Assembly (NCBI GenBank): GCA_937915885.1
Contig: CALGGP010000276.1
Location: 1-7,496, forward strand
Direction of reading: 5' to 3'
DNA length: 7,496 nt
Source: an uncultured Selenomonadales bacterium
GTDB lineage: Bacteria; Bacillota; Negativicutes; Selenomonadales; Selenomonadaceae
The position numbers and the translations under genes are program-made. The notes beneath the pieces were generated by a model. The model did not search any database. It was not told the origin of the DNA and saw nothing but the letters and a program-made list of their open reading frames with translations. This document shows positions 1 through 5,597 of the stretch, in pieces (position 1 is the first letter of the stretch; each line of letters opens with the position of its first letter).

Positions 1-72
1 CCGTCGACCGCTGCCGCCCCGTCGATCGCCGCCGCCCCGTCGATCGCTGCCGACCCGTCGACTGCTGCCGAG
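1..72 (+). repeat. Four tandem 18-bp repeats inside the helicase gene
   Basis: Copies at 1-18, 19-36, 37-54 and 55-72 follow the pattern CCGTCGAYYGCYGCCGMS. Each encodes one hexapeptide (PSTAAA, PSIAAA, PSIAAD, PSTAAE), so gain or loss of a copy keeps the frame. The array may extend upstream of the window. It lies just before helicase motif Ia, so it would form a flexible Ala/Pro linker in the first RecA-like domain. Confidence 0.9.
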
Positions 73-3000
73 CGAGAGGCGCCGTCCAACGCGGGCGGGC
101 GGGTGGAAGCGGCGATCGGCACCGTCTTATATCTCACTCCGTCGTTGTCGCTGATCAATCAGACGCTGATCGAGTGGAGCGCGCAAGCCGACAATAAAAT
201 CAATGCCGTCTGTGTTTGCTCCGACAAAAAAGTTTCGCGCACCGACGACATGCCCGAGGATAATCCCATTTTCCCCGTCACCACCGATCCCGTCGAGATC
301 AAACGCCGCATCACCGACGGCAAATTCAACGTCATATTCTCGACCTATCAATCGCTCGGCGCGGTTGCCGAAACCGAGATCACTTTCGACCTCATAATTT
401 GCGACGAGGCTCATCGGACGACCGGCGTCGATGCCGACGACGAGACCGCGCTCTTCAAACGCGTCCACGACAATAATTTTATCAGCGCCAAACGCCGCCT
501 CTATATGACTGCCACGCCCAAAATTTATAACGCACCCGTCAAGGACGGCGACGCCAAAATTTGGTCGATGGACGACGAAGAAGTTTTCGGCTCCGAATTT
601 TATAAAATGACTTTCAAAAACGCGCTCGATCATCATCTCTTGACCGATTATCGAGTGCTCGTGTTCGGCGTCCGCGAAGGCGATCTGCCTGCCGATATCG
701 TCAACGCCGTTTATTCCGACAAGGACAAAGCCGTCACTCTCGACAAAGCCACTCAAGTTGTCGGCGCCATCAACGCGCTCGCTAAACGCGTCGATTCCAA
801 ATCAGAGTTCATGCTCGACGACGACCCCGATCGCATGCGCTCCGCCGTCGCCTATTGCCCGTCGATCGCCGTCTCGAAAATCGTCACGACGCTCTTCAAC
901 AAAATTCGTCCGCTCCTGAGCACGACGCTCGACGTTCAATCCGAGCACGTCGACGGCTCCATGAAGTCCGACGTCCGCAAACAAAAACTCCGCACTCTCA
1001 AAAATGTTGCCGACGGTCATTGTCACGTCCTAACCAATGCAAAATGTTTGTCCGAAGGCATTGACGTCCCCGCGCTCGACGCAATTATTTTTATGTCGCC
1101 GCGCAAGTCTCAAGTCGACGTCATTCAAGCCGTCGGTCGCGTCATGCGCAAAGCCGAAGGCAAACATTACGGCTACGTCATCATTCCCGTGCTCGTGCCA
1201 AACGATGTCGACCCCGCCGCCGCCCTCGACAACAATAAAGATTATCGCGTCATCTGGCAGATCGTCAACGCGCTCCGCTCCCACGACGAAATTCTTTACA
1301 CCGAGATCAATAAATGGCGCTTCAACGATTACGAGCCCGCCGCCGATAAGGATTCCAAAATTATTTTCGCCACCACCCCCGAGCACTCCGAATATCAAAC
1401 CGCGTTGTGGAATGATTTTCGCAAGGCGATGGTCGCGCGGCTCGTCGAGAAGGTCGGCGACAGTCAATATCTTGCCACGTGGGGGCGCGACGTTGCCGAG
1501 ATCGCCGAGCGACACAAAACCCACATCAAAACGCTGATCGCCGTCGACGGTCCGCACAAGGACGCCTTCAACGAATTTCTTGACGGGCTCCGGCATAATC
1601 TCAATCCCAACGTCACTGCCGACGACGCCGTTGATATGCTCGCGCAGCATCTCATCACACGCCCCGTTTTCGAGGCGCTTTTCGAGAACTATAATTTTAT
1701 GGATCGCAACGCCGTATCGCAATCGATGCAAAATATTTTGCGCCTGCTCGACGACGCCGGCTCCGATAAGGACAACGAAACGCTCAAAAATATTTATGAG
1801 TCCGTCCAACAACGATGCTCCGGCATCAAAAATCCGCGCGATCGTCAACAGATCATCATCGAGCTCTACGATAAATTTTTCAAGGTCGCGCTCCACAAAA
1901 CCGTCGAGAAGCTCGGCATCGTCTATACGCCCGTTGAGGTCGTCGACTTCATCTTGAAAAGCGTCGACGCCGTCCTCCGCGCGGAGTTCAATCGATCGCT
2001 TTCGAGCGAAGGCGTTCATATCCTCGACCCGTTCACCGGCACAGGAACGTTTATCACCCGGCTGATTGAGCTCGGCTTGATTGACGATCAAAATCTCGAG
2101 CGCAAATATCTGTCGGAGCTGCACGCCAATGAAATTGTGCTGTTGGCGTATTACATTGCGGCGATCAACATCGAAAATGCGTTTCACGCGCGCGTCGGCG
2201 ATCAAAATTATCGTCCGTTCGACGGCATTTGTCTTACCGACACTTTTCAATTGGGCGAGTCCGAGGGCGGGCTCTTCAAAAAATATTTGGCGCTGAATAA
2301 TGAGCGCATCAATCGGCAGAAGTCGACGGAGATTGAGGTGATTGTCGGCAACCCGCCGTATTCGGTCGGGCAACGCAGCGCCAACGACAACGCGCAAAAT
2401 CAAAAATATCCCGCGCTCGAGCGGCGCATCACCGATACTTACGTCAAACACACCGACGCCACCAATAAAAATTCCTTGTACGACAGTTATATAAAGGCGT
2501 TTCGTTGGGCGTCGGATCGGATTGCGCGCGGCGGCGTGATCGGTTTTGTCACCAACGGCGGCTGGCTCGACACCGCTGCCATGGACGGCATGCGCAAATG
2601 CTTTGCCGACGAGTTCACTTCGATCTACGTTTTCAATCTGCGGGGCAACGCTCGGACGCAAGGCGAGGCTCGTCGTCGTGAGCGGGACAATATTTTTGGT
2701 GAAGGGACGCGGACGCCGGTGACGATCACGATCCTTGTCAAGAATCCGAAGGTGGATCGGGCGGCGGAAATTCATTACGTTGACATCGGCGATTATCTCA
2801 CTCGGCGCGAAAAACTTGACAAGATCGCGGCGCTGGATAATGTGTTGAGCGTGGAGTTTACGTCTGAGGAGCGGCTGATTGTTCCGAACGGGCGGCATGA
2901 TTGGATCAATCAACGGGGCGACGAGTTTGATCGTTTCACTCCGATTGCGCCCGACAAAAAATTTAACGGCTTCGCGCGGAGTTTCTTCACCACATTATCC

Positions 3001-4065
3001 CACGGGCTTGAGACCGGTCGCGACGCATGGATTTATAATTTTTCCCGATCCGAACTCGATCGGAATATTAATCGGACGATCGATTTTTTCAACGCCAACG
3101 TCGGTTCCGATCCGATCTACGACTCGACGAAAATCTCATGGACGAGCAGCCTTTTAAGTCGCAAAGAAAAAATTATTTTTGAAGGCGCTCGGATCGTTGA
3201 CGGCTTTTATCGACCGTTTTGCCGACAAAATATTTATATCGGCGACGAACTGATTCACCGTCGAGGTCAGATGCCGAAAATATTTCCGACGGGGCGCGAA
3301 AATAATTTGGTGATCTGCCTGCCGAGCGTCGGCGACAAACAAAATTTTTCTGTGCTGATGGTTGATCGGATTGCCGATCTTCACATCATCGGGGCGGTTC
3401 AATGCTTCCCGCTGTATTGGTACGAAGCAAAGCGGCAAGCCGATCTCTTCGGCGATCAATACATTCGCCACGACGGCATCAGCGACTACATTTGGCAGGC
3501 GGCGCGGCACCTTTACGGCGTGCGCGTCACGAAAGAAGACATCTTCTATTACGTGTACGGCTTCCTGCATCTGCCGTTGTATCGAGAGAAATTCGCCAAC
3601 GAATTGCGGAAGTCGTTGCCGAGAATATTTTTGGTTGAGCGTTCGACGGAATTTTGGGCGTTGGTTGAGGCGGGGCGTCGGCTGGCGGAGCTGCACCTGA
3701 ACTATGAGACGCAACCGCCGCCGTCTGATGTGACGGTCGAAGGGACGGAGCGCGGCGACTATCGCGTGCGGAAGATGCGCCTGTCGAAGGATCGCACGGA
3801 GCTTCGGTACAACAATTCGATCCTGATCAAAAACATTCCCGCGCGGAGTTTCGAGTACGTGGTGAACGGGCGGTCGCCGCTGGAGTGGCTTATTGATCGA
3901 TATCAGATAAAGACGGACAAGGCGAGCGGTCTGACGAATGATCCCAACCGTTGGTGTTCGGAGCATGGCGATCCCGATTATATTTTACGCTTGATCCTGA
4001 GCGTGTTGACGGTGTCGCTCCGCTCGGCGGACATCATAGACGGGTTGCCGACGGTGGAGTTTTGA
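1..4065 (+). CDS. Type ISP restriction-modification enzyme, 5'-truncated by window edge
   Basis: A single polypeptide that methylates adenine at its target and, on unmethylated DNA, translocates and cleaves. Frame 1 is open from base 1, so about 1354 residues are visible. SF2 motifs: motif Ia (VLYLTPSLSL) just after position 121, DEAH at 403-414, TATP at 508-519, SEGIDVP near 1051 and motif VI (QAVGRVMRK) at 1126-1152. Methyltransferase motifs: YTP at 1924-1932, motif I DPFTGTGTF at 2026-2052, motif IV NPPY at 2350-2361, the gamma-class N6-adenine order. From about 2890 to the stop is the target-recognition region typical of Type ISP enzymes (for example NGRSPLEWLIDRY near 3860-3900). Known members (LlaGI, LlaBIII) are about 1570-1580 residues, with an Mrr-like nuclease and Walker A at the N-terminus; both would lie upstream. 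GTG at 103 is in frame but is unlikely to be the start, because it would remove Walker A. The stop TGA is 3 bp before the next promoter. Family assignment is firm; activity cannot be judged without the N-terminus. Confidence 0.92.
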   Translation, partial: PSTAAAPSIAAAPSIAADPSTAAEREAPSNAGGRVEAAIGTVLYLTPSLSLINQTLIEWSAQADNKINAVCVCSDKKVSRTDDMPEDNPIFPVTTDPVEIKRRITDGKFNVIFSTYQSLGAVAETEITFDLIICDEAHRTTGVDADDETALFKRVHDNNFISAKRRLYMTATPKIYNAPVKDGDAKIWSMDDEEVFGSEFYKMTFKNALDHHLLTDYRVLVFGVREGDLPADIVNAVYSDKDKAVTLDKATQVVGAINALAKRVDSKSEFMLDDDPDRMRSAVAYCPSIAVSKIVTTLFNKIRPLLSTTLDVQSEHVDGSMKSDVRKQKLRTLKNVADGHCHVLTNAKCLSEGIDVPALDAIIFMSPRKSQVDVIQAVGRVMRKAEGKHYGYVIIPVLVPNDVDPAAALDNNKDYRVIWQIVNALRSHDEILYTEINKWRFNDYEPAADKDSKIIFATTPEHSEYQTALWNDFRKAMVARLVEKVGDSQYLATWGRDVAEIAERHKTHIKTLIAVDGPHKDAFNEFLDGLRHNLNPNVTADDAVDMLAQHLITRPVFEALFENYNFMDRNAVSQSMQNILRLLDDAGSDKDNETLKNIYESVQQRCSGIKNPRDRQQIIIELYDKFFKVALHKTVEKLGIVYTPVEVVDFILKSVDAVLRAEFNRSLSSEGVHILDPFTGTGTFITRLIELGLIDDQNLERKYLSELHANEIVLLAYYIAAINIENAFHARVGDQNYRPFDGICLTDTFQLGESEGGLFKKYLALNNERINRQKSTEIEVIVGNPPYSVGQRSANDNAQNQKYPALERRITDTYVKHTDATNKNSLYDSYIKAFRWASDRIARGGVIGFVTNGGWLDTAAMDGMRKCFADEFTSIYVFNLRGNARTQGEARRRERDNIFGEGTRTPVTITILVKNPKVDRAAEIHYVDIGDYLTRREKLDKIAALDNVLSVEFTSEERLIVPNGRHDWINQRGDEFDRFTPIAPDKKFNGFARSFFTTLSHGLETGRDAWIYNFSRSELDRNINRTIDFFNANVGSDPIYDSTKISWTSSLLSRKEKIIFEGARIVDGFYRPFCRQNIYIGDELIHRRGQMPKIFPTGRENNLVICLPSVGDKQNFSVLMVDRIADLHIIGAVQCFPLYWYEAKRQADLFGDQYIRHDGISDYIWQAARHLYGVRVTKEDIFYYVYGFLHLPLYREKFANELRKSLPRIFLVERSTEFWALVEAGRRLAELHLNYETQPPPSDVTVEGTERGDYRVRKMRLSKDRTELRYNNSILIKNIPARSFEYVVNGRSPLEWLIDRYQIKTDKASGLTNDPNRWCSEHGDPDYILRLILSVLTVSLRSADIIDGLPTVEF

Positions 4066-4068
4066 TCA

Positions 4069-4097
4069 TTGACAACGGGCGGCGGGCGTGGTAATAT
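4069..4097 (+). promoter_or_regulatory. Promoter of antitoxin RNA 1
   Basis: The -35 TTGACA is at 4069-4074, the spacer is 17 bp, and the -10 TAATAT is at 4092-4097 with an extended TGG before it. The predicted start is near 4104. The -35 begins 3 bp after the restriction-modification stop codon. Confidence 0.75.
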
Positions 4098-4116
4098 CTT
4101 ATTTGAACTCAAGCAT

Positions 4117-4134
4117 AAATCAAGCAGATCCATG
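4117..4134. repeat. Pairing repeat, module 1 (partner 4295-4312)
   Basis: AAATCAAGCAGATCCATG occurs here and again at 4295-4312 in direct orientation, 18 of 18 identical. The second copy overlaps the toxin 1 start codon (4309-4311). Confidence 0.9.
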
Positions 4135-4151
4135 TGGTTTCACCGAAAAAG

Positions 4152-4184
4152 AACCCCCGAGGAGTTGCTGCTCCAAAGGGGTTT
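4152..4184. terminator. Shared bidirectional terminator, module 1
   Basis: AACCCC (4152-4157) pairs with GGGGTT (4178-4183) and GGAG (4161-4164) with CTCC (4171-4174), with an internal loop between. On the minus strand a TTCTTTTT run follows, so toxin transcripts should stop well. On the plus strand only TTT follows, so it is weaker in that direction. Confidence 0.75.
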
Positions 4185-4203
4185 AGTCATGTCTCGTTTC
4201 GGA

Positions 4204-4311
4204 CTATAGTAACTTCTTCTTGAGCCACTTTATGGCGCGCACGGCGACGCTGTAGACGCAGTTTGACACCACGCCCGCGCCGACTGCCTTGATGAAATCA
4301 AGCAGATCCAT
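4204..4311 (-). CDS. Small hydrophobic type I toxin peptide 1 (35 aa)
   Basis: 35 residues, starting MDLLDFIKAVGAGVVSNCVY and ending in a basic tail with three lysines and LL. The middle is one probable membrane segment, so insertion in the inner membrane is expected. AAAGGAGGTG stands 7 nt before the ATG (GGAGG at 4323-4319), which fixes the start. The register of a hydrophobic V-V-x-N-x-V core followed by a charged tail resembles Fst, but the family's proline and WL residues are absent. The leader is about 38 nt from a predicted start near 4349, giving an mRNA of about 205 nt. The identity as toxin is inferred from context; another class of small membrane peptide cannot be excluded. Confidence 0.8.
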   Translation of the reverse strand: MDLLDFIKAVGAGVVSNCVYSVAVRAIKWLKKKLL

Positions 4312-4316
4312 GCTCA

Positions 4317-4348
4317 CACCTCCTTTCGACGAAAGTCACCGAGAGGTG
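4317..4348 (-). promoter_or_regulatory. Leader hairpin hiding the toxin 1 ribosome site
   Basis: In the toxin mRNA, CACCTC (4348-4343) at the very 5' end pairs with GAGGTG (4322-4317) of the Shine-Dalgarno, and CTTTCG (4335-4330) pairs with CGAAAG (4328-4323) inside. Fst mRNA uses a comparable 5' stem to hide its ribosome site. Confidence 0.65.
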
Positions 4349-4355
4349 CACGCGC

Positions 4356-4384
4356 ATTATACAACGGGCGCTCATCGATTGCAA
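4356..4384 (-). promoter_or_regulatory. Promoter of toxin 1 mRNA
   Basis: On the minus strand, -35 TTGCAA (4384-4379), a 17-bp spacer and a perfect -10 TATAAT (4361-4356). Start expected near 4349. Confidence 0.8.
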
Positions 4385-4398
4385 CGGACGGTTGGTTG

Positions 4399-4427
4399 TT
4401 GACAGCAGACGCCGCACGTGGTAATAT
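4399..4427 (+). promoter_or_regulatory. Promoter of antitoxin RNA 2
   Basis: -35 TTGACA at 4399-4404, 17-bp spacer, -10 TAATAT at 4422-4427 with TGG before it. It is back to back with the toxin 1 promoter, with 14 bp between the two -35 boxes. Confidence 0.75.
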
Positions 4428-4447
4428 GCAACCACTAATGAAAATCA

Positions 4448-4475
4448 AAGTCGAGGATTTCCATTGGACTTCACC
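4448..4475. repeat. Pairing repeat, module 2 (partner 4635-4661)
   Basis: AAGTCGAG at 4448-4455 recurs at 4635-4642. CCAT and CACC further on are also shared, in the same order, with the region over the toxin 2 start codon and Shine-Dalgarno. The match is imperfect. Confidence 0.7.
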
Positions 4476-4483
4476 AAAAAAAG

Positions 4484-4518
4484 AACCCTCAGGAGTTTGG
4501 GCACTCTTGAGGGTTTAA
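4484..4518. terminator. Shared bidirectional terminator, module 2
   Basis: A 13-bp stem with one G-T pair: 4484-4496 against 4503-4515, loop 4497-4502. The plus strand continues TTTAATAATTTT. On the minus strand the stem is followed by a run of seven T after one C. Confidence 0.85.
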
Positions 4519-4546
4519 TAATTTTGGCGTCGCCTTTGGCAAAGGC

Positions 4547-4651
4547 TTACAGCCGATCTTTGATCAGCTTCACGACGTACGCGGCGAGTTTATAAACGCA
4601 GTTGCCGACCACGCTTGCGCCGACCGCCTTTAGGAAGTCGAGAAATTCCAT
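4547..4651 (-). CDS. Small hydrophobic type I toxin peptide 2 (34 aa)
   Basis: 34 residues starting MEFLDFLKAVGASVVGNCVY, then a hydrophobic stretch and a charged tail ending KDRL. One membrane segment is likely, about residues 9-29. The ATG at 4651 follows GGGAGGTG (GGAGG at 4664-4660, 8 nt away). An in-frame ATG 27 codons upstream would put the start inside the promoter and is not used here. Residues 8-24 are nearly the same as in toxin 3, showing recent duplication. Membrane-acting toxin is inferred from module context. Confidence 0.8.
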   Translation of the reverse strand: MEFLDFLKAVGASVVGNCVYKLAAYVVKLIKDRL

Positions 4652-4657
4652 CGACCT

Positions 4658-4689
4658 CACCTCCCTTCCGATGAAGTCACCGAAAGGTG
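4658..4689 (-). promoter_or_regulatory. Leader hairpin hiding the toxin 2 ribosome site
   Basis: In the mRNA, CACCT (4689-4685) can pair with AGGTG (4662-4658), and CTTC (4676-4673) with GAAG (4668-4665). A small competing hairpin, CACC with GGTG, lies at the 5' end. Confidence 0.55.
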
Positions 4690-4696
4690 CACGCGC

Positions 4697-4725
4697 ATTA
4701 TACAACGGGCGCTCATCGTTTGCAA
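4697..4725 (-). promoter_or_regulatory. Promoter of toxin 2 mRNA
   Basis: Minus strand -35 TTGCAA (4725-4720), 17-bp spacer, -10 TATAAT (4702-4697). Start expected near 4690. Confidence 0.8.
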
Positions 4726-4737
4726 CGCACATTAATG

Positions 4738-4766
4738 TTGACAGCGGGCTCGGCGCGTGATATCAT
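4738..4766 (+). promoter_or_regulatory. Promoter of antitoxin RNA 3
   Basis: -35 TTGACA at 4738-4743, 17-bp spacer, -10 TATCAT at 4761-4766 with extended TGA. Confidence 0.77.
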
Positions 4767-4787
4767 CTTATTGTATGTAGCTCAGTG

Positions 4788-4803
4788 ATCTAGGAGGCTC
4801 ATG
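4788..4803. repeat. Pairing repeat, module 3 (partner 4973-4988)
   Basis: ATCTAGGAGGCTCATG here and ATCTAGGAGGTTCATG at 4973-4988 differ at one base. The partner overlaps the toxin 3 start codon (4985-4987). Confidence 0.88.
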
Positions 4804-4817
4804 CATGTCACCAAAAA

Positions 4818-4852
4818 AAACCCCTCGGGAGCCGGTTACTCTCGGGGGGTTT
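4818..4852. terminator. Shared bidirectional terminator, module 3
   Basis: A 14-bp stem, 4818-4831 against 4839-4852, with two G-T pairs. The minus strand has a run of eight T at its 3' side (4820-4813), so it should stop toxin transcripts efficiently; the plus strand has TTTCG. Confidence 0.85.
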
Positions 4853-4882
4853 CGAGTATTTCGGTAAGTCGCCTTCAATGGC

Positions 4883-4987
4883 TTACAGCAGTTTCTTAAT
4901 CTGCTTCACGACGTACGCGGCGAGTTTATAAACGCAGTTACCGACCACGCTTGCGCCGACCGCCTGTAGGAAATCTAGGAGGTTCAT
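4883..4987 (-). CDS. Small hydrophobic type I toxin peptide 3 (34 aa)
   Basis: 34 residues starting MNLLDFLQAVGASVVGNCVY and ending in KKLL. It has one probable membrane helix and a basic C-terminus. The ATG at 4987 follows AAGGAGGTGG (GGAGG at 4999-4995, 7 nt away). Compared with toxin 2 it differs mainly at the first residues, residue 8 (Q for K) and the tail; the first part lies in the antitoxin-pairing region. It is too short for routine gene calling. Toxin role inferred from the module. Confidence 0.8.
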   Translation of the reverse strand: MNLLDFLQAVGASVVGNCVYKLAAYVVKQIKKLL

Positions 4988-4992
4988 GTTGC

Positions 4993-5014
4993 CACCTCCT
5001 TCCTATAGAAGGTG
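4993..5014 (-). promoter_or_regulatory. Leader hairpin hiding the toxin 3 ribosome site
   Basis: The shortest of the five. In the mRNA CCTTC (5012-5008) pairs with GAAGG (5002-4998), or CACCT (5014-5010) with AGGTG (4997-4993). Either form covers part of the Shine-Dalgarno. Confidence 0.58.
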
Positions 5015-5019
5015 CTCCT

Positions 5020-5048
5020 ATTGTACAACGGGCGATCATCGTTTGCAA
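5020..5048 (-). promoter_or_regulatory. Promoter of toxin 3 mRNA
   Basis: Minus strand -35 TTGCAA (5048-5043), 17-bp spacer, -10 TACAAT (5025-5020). Confidence 0.75.
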
Positions 5049-5062
5049 CGGACGGTTGGTTG

Positions 5063-5091
5063 TTGACAGCGGTCGCCTCGCGTGATATCAT
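5063..5091 (+). promoter_or_regulatory. Promoter of antitoxin RNA 4
   Basis: -35 TTGACA at 5063-5068, 17-bp spacer, -10 TATCAT at 5086-5091 with extended TGA. Confidence 0.77.
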
Positions 5092-5125
5092 CTGATCGTG
5101 GATAAGAAATCGATTTAAATCCATA

Positions 5126-5140
5126 ATGAATGTGTTGACC
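5126..5140. repeat. Pairing repeat, module 4 (partner 5316-5330)
   Basis: ATGAATGTGTTGACC here and ATGAATGTGTTAACC at 5316-5330 differ at one base. CATA (5146-5149) and CTTT (5151-5154) recur as CATA (5336-5339) and CTTT (5341-5344). Confidence 0.85.
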
Positions 5141-5166
5141 GAACTCATAGCTTTGGAAAAGAAATA

Positions 5167-5204
5167 CCCTCGTTGGAGTTACCTGGCTCCTTCGGGGGCT
5201 TTTC
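5167..5204. terminator. Shared bidirectional terminator, module 4
   Basis: CCCTCG (5167-5172) pairs with CGGGGG (5193-5198) with one T-G pair, and GGAG (5175-5178) with CTCC (5187-5190). The plus strand continues CTTTTC; the minus strand continues TATTTCTTTTCC. Confidence 0.75.
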
Positions 5205-5236
5205 GATGCCAAGCACCGATTATGGAATTGTCACTG

Positions 5237-5338
5237 CTACATGGTAAGCAGCTTCACGATGTCATCTACCAGTCTGCAAACATAATTTCCAATCATACTC
5301 GCGATGATCGCCTCGATGAATGTGTTAACCTCACGCAT
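5237..5338 (-). CDS. Small hydrophobic type I toxin peptide 4 (33 aa)
   Basis: 33 residues, MREVNTFIEAIIASMIGN then a hydrophobic segment and the tail KLLTM. It aligns without gaps to toxins 1-3 through F-I/L-x-A, A-S and G-N-x-V with a basic residue and L after it, so it is a diverged paralogue. The ATG at 5338 follows AAGGAGGTG (GGAGG at 5351-5347). The tail lacks the lysine cluster of toxin 1 and the core carries two aspartates (DD), so it may behave differently in the membrane. Toxin role inferred. Confidence 0.78.
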   Translation of the reverse strand: MREVNTFIEAIIASMIGNYVCRLVDDIVKLLTM

Positions 5339-5346
5339 AACTTTCA

Positions 5347-5374
5347 CCTCCTTTTGGGTAAAGTTACCCGGAGG
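5347..5374 (-). promoter_or_regulatory. Leader hairpin hiding the toxin 4 ribosome site
   Basis: In the mRNA, CCTCC (5374-5370) pairs with the Shine-Dalgarno GGAGG (5351-5347), and GGGTAA (5369-5364) pairs with TTACCC (5361-5356). The stem starts at or next to the predicted transcript start. Confidence 0.7.
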
Positions 5375-5380
5375 CTTGTC

Positions 5381-5409
5381 GGTATACAATAGGCGCTCAT
5401 CGTTTGCAA
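5381..5409 (-). promoter_or_regulatory. Promoter of toxin 4 mRNA, weakened -10
   Basis: Minus strand -35 TTGCAA (5409-5404), 17-bp spacer, -10 TATACC (5386-5381). The last two -10 bases, including the highly conserved final T, are changed relative to the TATAAT of modules 1, 2 and 5. Confidence 0.6.
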
Positions 5410-5423
5410 CGGACGGTTGGTTG

Positions 5424-5453
5424 TTGACAGCGGGCGACGGCGTGTGATATCAT
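5424..5453 (+). promoter_or_regulatory. Promoter of antitoxin RNA 5
   Basis: -35 TTGACA at 5424-5429, 18-bp spacer (17 in the other four), -10 TATCAT at 5448-5453 with extended TGA. Confidence 0.75.
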
Positions 5454-5488
5454 CCAATCGTGGATAAGAAAATCGATTTAAATCCATA

Positions 5489-5517
5489 ATGAATGTGCAA
5501 ACCGACTTCATGGTATC
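5489..5517. repeat. Pairing repeat, module 5 (partner 5677-5705)
   Basis: ATGAATGTGCAAACC is shared perfectly, then CTTCAT and TATC in the same register: 25 of 29 positions identical. The partner covers the toxin 5 start codon (5697-5699). Confidence 0.9.
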
Positions 5518-5528
5518 GAAAAGAAATA

Positions 5529-5565
5529 CCCCCGTTGGAGAGGCTAAGCTCCTTCGGGGGCTTTT
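5529..5565. terminator. Shared bidirectional terminator, module 5
   Basis: CCCCCG (5529-5534) pairs with CGGGGG (5555-5560) and GGAG (5537-5540) with CTCC (5549-5552). Plus strand CTTTTC; minus strand TATTTCTTTTCG. A second small hairpin, CGGTGA with TCACCG, is at 5566-5580 inside the toxin mRNA tail. Confidence 0.77.
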
Positions 5566-5597
5566 CGGTGATGCTCACCGATTATGGATTGTCACTG

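Larger units (their letters stand above)
4104..4186 (+). ncRNA. Antitoxin antisense RNA 1
   Basis: Predicted RNA of about 80 nt from the promoter at 4069-4097 to the terminator at 4152-4184. Bases 4117-4134 are identical over 18 nt to plus-strand bases 4295-4312, which cover the start codon and codons 2-6 of toxin 1. The RNA is therefore complementary to the toxin mRNA there. A CACC at 4141-4144 can also pair with the GGUG beside the toxin Shine-Dalgarno. Its 3' half is antisense to the 3' end of the toxin mRNA. The expected role is to block toxin translation, as RNA II does for Fst. Ends are predicted, not mapped. Confidence 0.75.
4434..4520 (+). ncRNA. Antitoxin antisense RNA 2
   Basis: Predicted RNA of about 85 nt. 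Bases 4448-4475 match the plus strand over the toxin 2 start region (4635-4661): AAGTCGAG, then CCAT at the start codon, then CACC at the Shine-Dalgarno, with a few mismatches and one length change between. This is the least perfect of the five pairings but still specific to module 2. The RNA ends at a strong terminator. Confidence 0.72.
4773..4855 (+). ncRNA. Antitoxin antisense RNA 3
   Basis: Predicted RNA of about 82 nt. Bases 4788-4803 repeat plus-strand 4973-4988 with 15 of 16 identical, covering the start codon and codons 2-5 of toxin 3. CACC at 4809-4812 can reach the Shine-Dalgarno flank. The 3' end is a 14-bp terminator hairpin that is also antisense to the toxin mRNA tail. Confidence 0.75.
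5098..5204 (+). ncRNA. Antitoxin antisense RNA 4
   Basis: Predicted RNA of about 107 nt, longer than RNAs 1-3 because of an AT-rich leader shared with RNA 5. Bases 5126-5140 match plus-strand 5316-5330 (14 of 15), inside codons 4-8 of toxin 4. CATA and CTTT further on match the start codon and Shine-Dalgarno spacer in order. It differs from RNA 5 at the same bases where toxin 4 differs from toxin 5. Confidence 0.75.
5460..5565 (+). ncRNA. Antitoxin antisense RNA 5
   Basis: Predicted RNA of about 106 nt. Bases 5489-5503 are identical to plus-strand 5677-5691 (15 of 15), and after two mismatches CTTCAT (5505-5510) and TATC (5514-5517) match CTTCAT (5693-5698) and TATC (5702-5705) at the start codon and just upstream. 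This is the longest pairing of the five. Its first part is nearly identical to RNA 4, with one extra A. Confidence 0.77.

Noticed and set aside
103..105. GTG at 103 as the start of the restriction-modification gene.
   Set aside because: The frame is open to base 1 and continues a repeat-coded linker. Starting here would remove Walker A and the nuclease.
1030..2913. A 627-codon minus-strand ORF, and shorter ones at 127-756 and 3154-3966.
   Set aside because: All lie opposite the restriction-modification gene and have no recognisable domain.
4547..4732. Toxin 2 as a 61-residue protein from an upstream ATG.
   Set aside because: The extension would cross the toxin promoter and leader hairpin. 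A strong Shine-Dalgarno marks the internal ATG at 4651.
4777..4785. GTAGCTCAG, like a tRNA D-arm.
   Set aside because: No acceptor stem, anticodon arm or T-arm can be built around it.
4792..4896. AGGAGG followed by ATG (4801) in antitoxin RNA 3, suggesting a coded peptide.
   Set aside because: The AGGAGG is part of the pairing repeat and is explained as the complement of toxin codons 2-5. The reading frame has no counterpart in the other modules.
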